A program made the translations under genes and the position numbers. This document shows, in pieces, positions 34,460 to 43,250 of a stretch of DNA of 64,000 nucleotides (position 1 is its first letter; each line of letters begins with the position of its first letter). The notes under the pieces were generated by a model. It did not search any database and was not told the origin of the DNA. It saw only the letters and a list, made by a program, of their open reading frames with translations. The stretch spans positions 16,567 to 80,566 of the forward strand of contig LVBV01000006.1 in NCBI GenBank assembly GCA_001604565.1, given 5' to 3'. The stretch comes from Puniceicoccales bacterium Verruco_01. GTDB taxonomy: Bacteria; Verrucomicrobiota; Verrucomicrobiia; Opitutales; Oceanipulchritudinaceae.

Positions 34460-36070
34460 CTACGCACCCTTTGCTGTGTCGCCCATGGGCAGAAAATGCT
34501 TCTCGGCGGCGGCCTTCGGCGTGGCGGAGGCGTGCGCTGCGGCGAGCGGCTTCTTCGCCTTCGCCGCCGGACTCACGCCCACGCTAGTCTTTGCCGCCGT
34601 AGGGGTGTGGAAAGCCGACCCCGGGGAACGCCGGGTCTGCGCGTCGCTGCGGACGAGGGCCACGAGTTCCACGACCGTCTCCTTGAGAAGCTCCGCGTGC
34701 GCGTTCAGCTCCTCGGAGGCGGACGCCGTTTCCTCCGCGTTCGACGCGTTCGACTGCGTCACCTTGTCCATCTGCTGGACGGCGGTCGTCAGCTGGCCGA
34801 TGCCTCGGTCCTGCTCCTGCGAGGCCGTGGCGATCTCGCCGACGAGATCGTTCATCCGGCGCGCCTTGTCCACGATCTCGCCAAGGGATTCCGCCACTTT
34901 CGAGGAAATCGTGACGCCGCGGTCGCTGTTGCGGATGGCACCCTCGATCTTGCCGCTGGTTTCCTTGGCGGACTCGGCGCTGCGCTGGGCGAGATTACGA
35001 ACCTCCTCCGCCACCACCGCGAAACCGGCACCGGCTTCACCGGCTCGCGCAGCCTCCACGGCGGCGTTCAAGGCCAGAATGTTCGTCTGGAAGGCGATTT
35101 CGTCGATCGTCTTGATGATCTGGGAAATTCCGTCGCTGGATTCCTTGATGGCGTCCATCGCCTGCTGCATCTGTTTCATCTGCTCTGCGCTGCCGTCGGC
35201 GGCCTTGCGCATTTCGTCCGCCACGCTCTTGGCCTCCTGCGCGCTCTTGGCGTTCTGGCTCGTCATGCTGGACATCTCCTCCAGCGAGGAACTGGTTTCC
35301 TCCAAGGACGCGGCCTGCTCGCTCGCGCCCTCGGCCAGCATGTTGCTCGCGGCGGACACCTGGCTCGACGCCGAGGCCACCTGCGCGGAGCCCTCGTCGA
35401 TGGAGGTGATCGCCCGCAGCAGCACCTTGTTCGTCCCGCGAATGATGACAAACGCAACGCCGATGGAAAGGATGAGAACCGTCACAAGGCTCACAAGGAT
35501 CACAATGGAGATCGAACCGATCAGGGAATCCACAGCCTTGCCCGAAGAGATGGACTCGCTGCGCACTTCTTGAATCGTCTTCTGCAGGGTGTCCCGGTAA
35601 TCCGAATAGACGGGCAGGAAGGATGCGTCGAAATACTGGTAGGATTTCTCCGAGTCATCTTGTTCGACCAGTTTCAGCATCTCGGTCATGGCGTCACCAA
35701 ATCGCGAACGGATGTTGATCGTCGCGTTGTAAAACTGCCGATCCTCGTCCGTGACGATCTTGGCTTCGTATTCCTTCCACAGCTCCGAGTTGGCCGACAC
35801 AAGATCATTGATCTTTTTGACCTGCGCCTTGTACGCACTGGATCCGCTCTGGAGGCGGATGGCGTTGAAGACTCCCGCGCATCCCACGCTCAGGTTGTCC
35901 TTGATTCCGCCTAGAATCAACGCGCTGGGCATGCTGTCGTTAATCAACGAGTCGGAGCTGTTCCGTATGGATCGTAGTCCGACAAAGGCGGTGATGCCAA
36001 TGATGAAAGAGAGTATTGTCAGAACGGAAAAACCAACCGTTATCCGTCGACCTATGGTCCAAGTATTCAT
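34460..36070 (-). CDS. Methyl-accepting chemotaxis protein without HAMP domain, copy 1
   Basis: A 536-aa chemoreceptor. An N-terminal membrane helix ([20 protein letters not shown]) leads into a four-helix-bundle periplasmic sensor of about 150 residues, then a second helix ([20 protein letters not shown]). The signalling hairpin tip is [20 protein letters not shown], followed by [20 protein letters not shown]. The usual 50-residue HAMP linker is absent: after [20 protein letters not shown] the cytoplasmic coiled coil starts at once. A second receptor at 51512-53119 shares much of the signalling domain. The tail ends in [14 protein letters not shown]. No cheA, cheW or cheR gene is in the window. 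It senses an unknown ligand. Confidence 0.93.
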   Translation of the reverse strand: MNTWTIGRRITVGFSVLTILSFIIGITAFVGLRSIRNSSDSLINDSMPSALILGGIKDNLSVGCAGVFNAIRLQSGSSAYKAQVKKINDLVSANSELWKEYEAKIVTDEDRQFYNATINIRSRFGDAMTEMLKLVEQDDSEKSYQYFDASFLPVYSDYRDTLQKTIQEVRSESISSGKAVDSLIGSISIVILVSLVTVLILSIGVAFVIIRGTNKVLLRAITSIDEGSAQVASASSQVSAASNMLAEGASEQAASLEETSSSLEEMSSMTSQNAKSAQEAKSVADEMRKAADGSAEQMKQMQQAMDAIKESSDGISQIIKTIDEIAFQTNILALNAAVEAARAGEAGAGFAVVAEEVRNLAQRSAESAKETSGKIEGAIRNSDRGVTISSKVAESLGEIVDKARRMNDLVGEIATASQEQDRGIGQLTTAVQQMDKVTQSNASNAEETASASEELNAHAELLKETVVELVALVRSDAQTRRSPGSAFHTPTAAKTSVGVSPAAKAKKPLAAAHASATPKAAAEKHFLPMGDTAKGA

Positions 36071-36544
36071 CGTTATTACTAGTTTAAGTGTTCAATATTC
36101 TTAAATGTCAGAGCAATTTACAATACAGCATTGCCGATGCGTTTATCATCGTGCGTTAAATAATTGACTTTCAGTATATTATAAATTTAGGATTTTCTAT
36201 TTCGATGATCTGGATAATGGGGTATCGAAATTCATATCAAATGCATATTTTTCGTGTATCTGCGTTGTGGTGGATAAATCCTATTGTTATTCGTGTCTAT
36301 CGAATTCCCCATTTAGTGATTTATTCACAAATAATTTACATTGCACTATTGAACTATCAGTTTCGTTGTCTGGCTTGATTTGCGTTATGTGGATATCCGG
36401 CACTCCACAGCAAACAAGAATGGCGGGAAGCGTCGCTCCGGAGTTTTTCCTTGGCGTCTCCAGCCCGTCCTCCCCCGTCGAATTTTCCGCTGATTTATGT
36501 CGCCTCCTGGGGAGAATCCTCCATCATCGTGGCAAGCCCTTCTC
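36071..36544. other. AT-rich intergenic region
   Basis: About 470 bases between the chemoreceptor and the response regulator, clearly AT-rich against the GC-rich surroundings. No convincing protein-coding frame is present. A TTGACT (36167-36172) followed by AT-rich TATTATAAA could be part of a promoter, but the spacing is too short for a standard one. A fragment ATCTGCGT...GTGGATAAA at 36258-36278 is related to the repeat at 27.2 kb. It probably holds promoters for both divergent genes and a degenerate repeat. Confidence 0.5.
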
Positions 36545-37144
36545 ATGAAAATTCTGGTTGCCGAGGACGATTTCATTTCCCGCAAGCTGCTCGTCACCAC
36601 CCTCAACCACTTCGGGCACGAGGTTGACGCCTACGAGAACGGGATGGACGCGTGGAACGCCTTCACGCAGCGGCGCTACCCGATCGTGGTGAGCGACTGG
36701 CTGATGCCCAAGCTCGACGGACTGGCCTTCTGCCGCAGAGTGCGCTCCCTCAAGATCGCCGACTACACGTATTTCATTCTCCTCACCGCCAACGTGCAGG
36801 GACGCGAGACCTACATGGAGGCCATGCAGGCGGGCATTGACGACTTTCTGGCCAAGCCGCTGGACCGCGACCAGATCTGGATGCGCCTGCGCGTGGCCAA
36901 GCGCATCCTCGGTTACACGAGGGAAATCGTGCAATTGGAGTCCCTCCTGCCGGTCTGCGTGTATTGCAAGAAGGTGCGCGACGACAACAACTACTGGGAA
37001 CAGATCGAGCATTACATCAGCCGTCTGACGGGCGAGCAGATCAGCCACAGCGTCTGCCCCGACTGCTACGAGAAAATCGTCAAGCCGCAGATCGAGTCCC
37101 TCAAGATTCCCTACGCGAACGACGCGCCACCGCCGCTGGACTGA
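36545..37144 (+). CDS. Response regulator with receiver domain and cysteine-cluster output domain
   Basis: A 199-aa response regulator. The receiver domain (about residues 1-120) has the acidic pair in KILVAEDDFISRKLLVTTL, the phosphoacceptor aspartate in YPIVVSDWLMPKLDGLAFC, the Thr region YFILLTANVQGRETY and the lysine in DDFLAKPLDRDQIW. The C-terminal part has paired cysteines, LLPVCVYCKKVRDDNNYW and SHSVCPDCYEKIVKP, forming a likely zinc-ribbon-like output module; the CxYCKKxRDDxxYW motif is one I recall in other signalling proteins. There is no helix-turn-helix, so DNA binding is not evident. A cognate kinase is not adjacent. The ATG at 36545 starts right at the receiver. Confidence 0.88.
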   Translation: MKILVAEDDFISRKLLVTTLNHFGHEVDAYENGMDAWNAFTQRRYPIVVSDWLMPKLDGLAFCRRVRSLKIADYTYFILLTANVQGRETYMEAMQAGIDDFLAKPLDRDQIWMRLRVAKRILGYTREIVQLESLLPVCVYCKKVRDDNNYWEQIEHYISRLTGEQISHSVCPDCYEKIVKPQIESLKIPYANDAPPPLD

Positions 37145-37146
37145 CC

Positions 37147-37163
37147 GATCGGACCCGATCTTT
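37147..37163 (+). terminator. Weak hairpin after the response regulator
   Basis: GATCG-GACC-CGATC followed by TTT, three bases past the stop codon. The 5-bp stem and short T-run make it a weak terminator at best. Confidence 0.25.
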
Positions 37164-37210
37164 CAGGGATAGCTGCGTGATTTTTCATTGAACTGGACGG
37201 GCACGCACTG

Positions 37211-38716
37211 ATGCAGGTATCCTGCGTCTGCCGTATGTTGAAACTCTCTCAACGACTCTGGCTGGGAATTCTCCTCATTGTCCTGGCCTGCACCATTCTG
37301 CTCTTTTCGGATCTCTCCCACCGCCGGAAGACCCGTGTGGAAGCGCCCGCCGCCGCGCGCGTGCTGGACAAGCCCGAGGAAGGCCGCACGTACAAGGTGG
37401 CCGTCGTGTACGTCACCCCGCACAAGCTCTTCGATCAGACGATCGTCGGCATCCGCCGGGGGTTTGCGGACAAGGGCTTCGTGGAGGGCAAGAACCTCTC
37501 CCTGACGATCAGCCACGCCAACGGTGATCATTCGATTCTCCAACAGCTTGTGACGAGCACGGCGGGGAGTGACGCGGACATAGTCTTCGCCCTCTCGACG
37601 CCAGGCCTCGGCGCCGTGGCGGCCCGGATCAAGAACAAGCCGGTCATTTTCGCCGAAGTCACCGAGCCCGTCGGCGCGGGTGCGGGCAAATCCTTTACCG
37701 ACCATCAGGCGAACGTCACCGGCTCCGTCGCCCCGGCGCCGCTAGAGGGCGGCTTCACCTGGCTCATGCGGCTTTTCCCGAACACCCGGCGCGTGGGGAT
37801 GATCTACACACCCTCGGAACCCAACGTGATGACCGAGGTGCGCATTGCCAAGGAATTTGCCCAGAAATACGGCTTTACGATGGTCCTGCGCGCAGCGAAC
37901 AATCCCGCCGAGGTGCCGGAGGCGCTGAATTCCATCCTCGCCGAGGGGATCGACGCCTTTTTCTACGAGGGCGACAACGCCATCATGAGCGCCGAGCCCG
38001 CCATCATCGACGGCTGCCGCAGACAGAACATCCCGGTCCTCGGCGACGACGAGTCCGAAATGGGACGCGGCACCCTCCTTGCCTGCGGCGTGAGCCCCGT
38101 CGGCAACGGATACTTCGGCGCGGAGCTGGCCGCGCGCGTTCTTCTTGGCGAGAACCCCGCGAAAATCCCTTTCACGCCCTCCACACTGGAGGAATATTCG
38201 ATCGACCTCGCGGCAGCACAGAGGCTCGGGATCGTCTTCCCGGATGAACTCCTCGCCGTGACAGACATCGTGCACAACCTCCCCATCCGCTACGGGCGGC
38301 CCGCGCGGATCGCGATTGCCGCGCCGGAGAGCGACTCTGCGGCGGCGGAGGCAAAAGGTGCTTTCCTCGCAGCTCTTTCAAATGGAGGACTCGAAGAAGG
38401 CCGCGACTACGAACTTTGCGCCGCCGATGCCGCGAACGACGCGGACCTTGCCGTGAGCTTCTCGAACGAGTCGGCAAAAGCCCTCGCCGCGAGCGCGCCG
38501 AAGGCCCCCGTTCTCTTCGCCCTCTGCGGCAGTCCCATGTCAACAGGAATGGACAAGCTCGTCGCGGCGAGCCGCGCCACCGGAATCTACGAAGCATCGG
38601 GAACGATCCCGACGGGCACAGCGGCGGAGCGCGGCGAGGCGGCGGCGAAAATGGCCGTCAAACTCCTCGCGGGCCTGCCGACGGGGAAGCTGTCCGTCAC
38701 CGCTGCGGGCAAGTAG
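37211..38716 (+). CDS. Membrane-anchored ABC-type substrate-binding protein (COG2984-like)
   Basis: A 501-aa protein with a single N-terminal hydrophobic segment (RLWLGILLIVLACTILLFSD) without a clear signal-peptidase or lipobox site, so it may be a periplasmic protein anchored to the inner membrane. Residues about 60-370 match the ABC_sub_bind/TrpX family: YKVAVVYVTPHKLFDQTIVG, FVEGKNLSLTISHANGD, RRVGMIYTPSEPNVMTEVRI and LPIRYGRPARIAIA. The region after residue 370 looks like a second, incomplete copy of the fold. No permease or ATPase gene is next to it. It follows the response regulator by 66 bases, so a sensory role is plausible. The ATG at 37235 (MLKLSQRL) is an alternative start. Confidence 0.75.
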   Translation: MQVSCVCRMLKLSQRLWLGILLIVLACTILLFSDLSHRRKTRVEAPAAARVLDKPEEGRTYKVAVVYVTPHKLFDQTIVGIRRGFADKGFVEGKNLSLTISHANGDHSILQQLVTSTAGSDADIVFALSTPGLGAVAARIKNKPVIFAEVTEPVGAGAGKSFTDHQANVTGSVAPAPLEGGFTWLMRLFPNTRRVGMIYTPSEPNVMTEVRIAKEFAQKYGFTMVLRAANNPAEVPEALNSILAEGIDAFFYEGDNAIMSAEPAIIDGCRRQNIPVLGDDESEMGRGTLLACGVSPVGNGYFGAELAARVLLGENPAKIPFTPSTLEEYSIDLAAAQRLGIVFPDELLAVTDIVHNLPIRYGRPARIAIAAPESDSAAAEAKGAFLAALSNGGLEEGRDYELCAADAANDADLAVSFSNESAKALAASAPKAPVLFALCGSPMSTGMDKLVAASRATGIYEASGTIPTGTAAERGEAAAKMAVKLLAGLPTGKLSVTAAGK

Positions 38717-38724
38717 GATTCTAC

Positions 38725-40161
38725 TTACTTAGCAGCAACCTCCTTCTCCGGCACCGGCGCGCCGCCAAAGGCGTCGAAGAGGTCGATGGCGGCGATCGCG
38801 TGCTCCAGCGAAGCCTGAAGAAGCGCATCCTTCTGCTCCTGTAAAAGCACCTCCGCGGCGAGGACGTCCGGCAGGTCCGCAAGGCCGCCGATCTCGTAAA
38901 GGTCGTGCGCCTTGCCCGACGCGGCGGCGGCGGCGTCCACGCAATCCTTCAGGCTCGCAAGGCGGCGTCCCGTTCCCGCGTAGGCGGCGTAGGCAGCCTG
39001 CGTATCCCCCACGGCGGTGAGGATCGTGTTCTCGTACAGCGCGGCCACGGCGTCGAGGCGCGCCTCCTGCTGTTTCACGGCGGCGCGGATCTTGCCGAAG
39101 GTGAAGATCGGCAGCGTCCCGGAAAGGGAGGCCTCGGTCACGTCGCCGGTCAGGCGCGTGTTCGTCACGCCGTGATCGGTGTAGGCGTAGAGGAAGGGGC
39201 TGAATTCAAGGAATTCCTTCCCCGCCAGCATACTGAAGGAAAACTGCGGGAAATAGGCCGCCTTCGCCGCGCCGACGGCGTGCATCTGCGCCTGCACGGT
39301 GCGCCGCGCCGCCTGAACGTCCGGTCGCCGCATAAGAACCGTGGAGGGCAGAAGGGCCGGGGGCTGCGGCACCGTGACGGAGTTCCAGTCGGCGGAAGAA
39401 TCTAGTGACAGCGCCGCAAGCTCCTTGCCCGTGAGGACGGAGAGGGCGCCTTTGAGCTTCGCCTCCGCGATGTCGAGCTTCGGCAGCAGTGCCTGCGCCG
39501 CCGCAAGTTTCGCCTTCGCGCGGTCCACGTCCACCGTGCTTGAAAGCCCCTCGGGAAGGCGCCCTTCCGCAACTTCTAGAGTCCTCTTCTGGAGGGCGAT
39601 CGCCTCCTCAAGCACCTTGCGCCGCTCCCTCACGTTCTGAAGGGTGAGCCATGCCTTCGCCGTCTCGGAGGAAACGGTCAGGCGCGCGCCGCGGAGTTTT
39701 TCCGCCTCGGCATAGGTGAGCTGCGTGGCCGCGCGGGCCTTGCTGCGCTCCATGCCGAAGAGGTCGATGTCCCACTGCGCGCCGAGGCCGTACAAATACC
39801 CCTGCGTGCGCCCCTGCGGGTTCACGAGGGTGTAGTTGTTCACGTCCTGCCCGGCGGCAAAGAACGACGGGAAGAGCGCGGCGATGGCACCCTTGCGGGC
39901 CTCGCGCGCGCCACGGAGCTGCGCCTCTGCCGCCGCGAGCGAGCGGTTGTTGGCGAGAGCCGTCTCCACGAGCGAGGAAAGCGCCGGATCCCCGAAGGAG
40001 GCCCACCATGCCGTTTCATCCGCGTCGGCACCGGCGAAGTCCTTCGCCTGGGCGAAACTCTCCGGCACGTTCACCTTCGGGTTCACCGCCATCTCGCGCG
40101 AGAGACAGCCCGAAAGGGTCGCAAGGGGAAGGATCACAAGGACAAGGAAAGACTTTTTCAT
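38725..40161 (-). CDS. RND efflux outer-membrane lipoprotein (TolC/NodT family)
   Basis: A 478-aa outer-membrane factor. A lipoprotein signal (MKKSFLVLVILPLATLSGCL) is followed by the NodT-type start DETAWWASFGDPALSSLVET and two outer-membrane-efflux repeats of long helices (ETALANNRSLAAAEAQLRGA, and AARRTVQAQMHAVGAAKAAY in the second half), with ADWNSVTVPQPPALLPSTVL and MRRPDVQAARRTV typical of this family. It forms the trimeric exit channel for the RND pump. The start overlaps the pump gene's end by four bases, so translation is coupled. It is the last gene of the operon that includes the adaptor and the TetR regulator. Confidence 0.92.
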   Translation of the reverse strand: MKKSFLVLVILPLATLSGCLSREMAVNPKVNVPESFAQAKDFAGADADETAWWASFGDPALSSLVETALANNRSLAAAEAQLRGAREARKGAIAALFPSFFAAGQDVNNYTLVNPQGRTQGYLYGLGAQWDIDLFGMERSKARAATQLTYAEAEKLRGARLTVSSETAKAWLTLQNVRERRKVLEEAIALQKRTLEVAEGRLPEGLSSTVDVDRAKAKLAAAQALLPKLDIAEAKLKGALSVLTGKELAALSLDSSADWNSVTVPQPPALLPSTVLMRRPDVQAARRTVQAQMHAVGAAKAAYFPQFSFSMLAGKEFLEFSPFLYAYTDHGVTNTRLTGDVTEASLSGTLPIFTFGKIRAAVKQQEARLDAVAALYENTILTAVGDTQAAYAAYAGTGRRLASLKDCVDAAAAASGKAHDLYEIGGLADLPDVLAAEVLLQEQKDALLQASLEHAIAAIDLFDAFGGAPVPEKEVAAK

Positions 40162-43100
40162 GAAACCACCGCCTTTCCGGCGGAAATGTTCGCAGGTTTG
40201 AGACCGAACCAGACCACGTAGAGCGCCGGGACGAATGTGAGGATGAGAATCGTGGCGACGATCATGCCGCCGGTCATCGCGATGGCCATCGGACCCCAGA
40301 AGGCGTTTGTCGTCAGGGTGAGGAAGGCCAGAACGTCTGCCGTGGCCGTGAGGAGGATGGGCCTGAAGCGCGAGACCGTGGCCTCGACGACCGCCGTCCA
40401 GTTGTCCAGTCCCTCCGCCATGTTCCGCTGGATCTGGTCCACGAGGATGATGGCGTTGCGCATGATCATGCCCGCAAGGGCGATGACGCCTAGGATCACC
40501 ACAAAGCCGAAAGGCTTCTGCGTGGCGAAGAGCGCGAGCGCCGCGCCGATCACCCCGAGGGGCGCGCAGAAAAGGATCATCAGGCTCGGCTTGAACTCTC
40601 GTGTCTGGATCATGAGTAGGAGAATCATGACAAGGCCCGCCAGCGGCACGAATTTGAAGACGGAAGCCTCCGCCTTGGCGCCCTCCTCCACCGCGCCGCC
40701 CATTTTCATCTCATAGCCCAGCGGCATTTCCGCGCGGATGGACGCCATTTTGGCGTACAGATCGTTGATCACATCCTTGGGCTGGCAGTCGGCGGGGATG
40801 TCCGCCTGAAGGGTGATCGTCGGCATGCGGTCGCGCCGCCAGATGACACCGGGCGCGAAATCCACGTTCCAGTCCGCCACTTGTGAAAGCGGCACCCAGA
40901 GGCCCGTGGCCGTCGGGATGTTCGCGCTCATGAGTTTTGCGAGGCTGTCCCGTTCGCCCTCCGGTCGGCGGATGACGATCGGGAGAAGTTCCTTGCCCTC
41001 GCGATAATACCCCATCGGCGCGCCGGAAAACTCCGTCTGGAGGGCCAGCTTCACCACCTGCGAGTTGAGGCCCATGCCGAGAAGGCGGCCCTGATCGGCC
41101 TTGAAGGCGATCGTCGGGATCTCCTCGTGCCAGTCGTCATGCACGGCAAAGGTGCGGGGATCGGCCTCCACCACGGCGCGCATTTTGTCCGCAAGGAGGC
41201 GCACCTTCTTCGCGTCGGGACCGGAGACGCGGATGTTCACCGGCCAGCCGACGGGCGGACCGAGGTTCAACCGCTCCACCTTGCAGCGCACTCCCGGAAT
41301 GTTGTCCGCCACGTAATCCGCCACGGCCTTCAGAAGACGGTCGCGCGCGGCCACGTCCTTCGCGTTCACCACGATCTGCGCGAGATTGGTATTCGTCAGC
41401 TGCTGGTCGAGCGGCAGGTAGAAGCGCGGCGCCCCGGCCCCCACGTAGGAAGTGAAGTTCACCACGCCCGGCTGCCCGGCTAGGAAGAGCTCCACCCGGC
41501 GCGCGACGGCCTCGGAACGGGTCGTGTCGCTGCCCTCCGGCGACCAGAGGTCCACAAGGAAGATCGGGCTGTCCGAATACGGGAAAAACTGCTTGGGAAG
41601 GAAGGGCAGTGCCGCCACGCCGAGGGCGAAGAGCCCCGCCGTGGAGAAAATGACGGTGCGGCGGTGGCGCATGCAGCGGTCGATCACGCGGCGCAGGCGT
41701 ATGTAGAAAGGGCTCTGGAAGGGAACGTGCCCCTTCTTGTCCGGCTGCTCGCGGAGCAGATGGCAGCCGAGATACGGCGTGAAGAAGACGGCCACAAACC
41801 ACGAGGCCGTGACCGCCGTCCCGACGACGAGGAAGAGCGAGCGCACGTATTCGCCCGTGGAGGACTGGGCGAGGCCCACCGGCAGGAAGCCCGCCACAGT
41901 GATGAGGGTGCCCGTCAGCATCGGGAAGGCGACGGTGGAATACGCGAAGGTGGCAGCCTCCTTCTTCTGCCAGCCCTCCTCGATCTTGCGCTTCATCATC
42001 TCCACCGTGACCATCGCGTCGTCCACGAGAAGGCCGAGGGAAATGATGATCGCCCCGAGCGACACGCGCTGGAAACTGATGTCCAGCATCCCCATCACGG
42101 CAAAGGTGATCGCAAGAACCAGAGGCACGGCGAGGGCCACGACAACGCCCGTCTTCAGGCCCAGGGAAAAGAAGCTCACCAGCAGCACCATGCCGACGCT
42201 CATCGCGAGCTTGAGCTGGAACTCACCCACGTACTCGCGCACGACATGGCTCTGGTTGGAAACCTCCGTCACCGTGAGGCCGTTCGGAAGGTCCTTCTTG
42301 AGGACATCCAGCGCCTTCGCCACGCCCGCGCCAACGTCGATCACGTTGGCTCCCGCGCTCATCGTGACGCAGACGAGGATCGAGTTGGCTCCGTTCACAC
42401 GGATCCTGTATTCGTAGGGATCGGCATACCCGCGGCGGATTTCGGCGATATCGCCAAGGCGGATGACGCGGCCCATGACGTTCAGGCGCGTGCCCGCAAT
42501 GTCGTCGATCGACTGGTAGGCGCCGTCCACGCGCATCGGAATCTGAAGGGTCCCCGCACGCACGGATCCCTGCGGGAACATTTCGTTCGTCCCGACAAGC
42601 GCCTGCTTCACCGTTTCAAGCGAAAGACCGTACTGCGCGAGCTTCGCGTCGGAAAGGTCCACATGCACCTGCTCGGGCTGCTCGCCGAGGATGTCCACCT
42701 TCTCCACGTTTTTCACCGCGAGGATGCGGTCGCGCATCTGTTTGGCCTGATCGCGCAGCTCCCCGAAGGAAAAACCGCTGCCCGAAAGACTGTACATGGC
42801 GATGTACGTGTCGCCGAATTCGTCGTTGAAAAAGGGTCCGATGACGCCCGGGGGCAGCGCGTACTTGATGTCCGAGACCTTCTTGCGCACCTGGTACCAG
42901 ATGTTCTTCACCTCGGCGGAGTCGAAGTCCTCCTTGAGCGAGAGGAATAGGATGGCGTGTCCGTCCTTGGTGTAGCTGCGCATCTTTTCCAAGTGCGGGG
43001 TCTCTTGGAGCTTCACCTCCAGCTTGTCCACCACCTGCCGCGCCATCTCCTCCGCCGGAGCGCCCGGCCAGCGCACGTCGATCGCCATCGTGCGGATGGT

Positions 43101-43232
43101 GAAGTCCGGGTCCTCCTTCTGCCCGAGAGTGAAGAAGGCGGAAACGCCGAGCGCCGCCGCGACGATGATAATGAAGAGCGTGAAGGAACCGTTTTCGATT
43201 CCCCAGCGGGAAATGTTGAACCCCTTGCCCAT
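40158..43232 (-). CDS. RND-family efflux pump inner-membrane protein
   Basis: A 1024-aa RND transporter of the AcrB/MexB superfamily, the energy-coupling subunit of a tripartite pump driven by proton flow. It has 12 membrane helices; the first is FTLFIIIVAAALGVSAFFTL. The hydrophobic core bears LGAIIISLGLLVDDAMVTVE (the helix 4 aspartate pair region), and helix 10-12 show LGVIALAGMIMRNAIILVDQ. Two large periplasmic loops, for example around residues 35-330 (DVRWPGAPAEEMARQVVD), form the pore domains. The length and pattern fit hydrophobe/amphiphile or cation exporters; substrates are unknown. It is preceded by an adaptor gene 18 bases upstream and followed by the exit-channel gene with a four-base overlap. 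Confidence 0.95.
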   Translation of the reverse strand: MGKGFNISRWGIENGSFTLFIIIVAAALGVSAFFTLGQKEDPDFTIRTMAIDVRWPGAPAEEMARQVVDKLEVKLQETPHLEKMRSYTKDGHAILFLSLKEDFDSAEVKNIWYQVRKKVSDIKYALPPGVIGPFFNDEFGDTYIAMYSLSGSGFSFGELRDQAKQMRDRILAVKNVEKVDILGEQPEQVHVDLSDAKLAQYGLSLETVKQALVGTNEMFPQGSVRAGTLQIPMRVDGAYQSIDDIAGTRLNVMGRVIRLGDIAEIRRGYADPYEYRIRVNGANSILVCVTMSAGANVIDVGAGVAKALDVLKKDLPNGLTVTEVSNQSHVVREYVGEFQLKLAMSVGMVLLVSFFSLGLKTGVVVALAVPLVLAITFAVMGMLDISFQRVSLGAIIISLGLLVDDAMVTVEMMKRKIEEGWQKKEAATFAYSTVAFPMLTGTLITVAGFLPVGLAQSSTGEYVRSLFLVVGTAVTASWFVAVFFTPYLGCHLLREQPDKKGHVPFQSPFYIRLRRVIDRCMRHRRTVIFSTAGLFALGVAALPFLPKQFFPYSDSPIFLVDLWSPEGSDTTRSEAVARRVELFLAGQPGVVNFTSYVGAGAPRFYLPLDQQLTNTNLAQIVVNAKDVAARDRLLKAVADYVADNIPGVRCKVERLNLGPPVGWPVNIRVSGPDAKKVRLLADKMRAVVEADPRTFAVHDDWHEEIPTIAFKADQGRLLGMGLNSQVVKLALQTEFSGAPMGYYREGKELLPIVIRRPEGERDSLAKLMSANIPTATGLWVPLSQVADWNVDFAPGVIWRRDRMPTITLQADIPADCQPKDVINDLYAKMASIRAEMPLGYEMKMGGAVEEGAKAEASVFKFVPLAGLVMILLLMIQTREFKPSLMILFCAPLGVIGAALALFATQKPFGFVVILGVIALAGMIMRNAIILVDQIQRNMAEGLDNWTAVVEATVSRFRPILLTATADVLAFLTLTTNAFWGPMAIAMTGGMIVATILILTFVPALYVVWFGLKPANISAGKAVVS

Positions 43233-43250
43233 GTGCGTGCCCCCGGAGGG

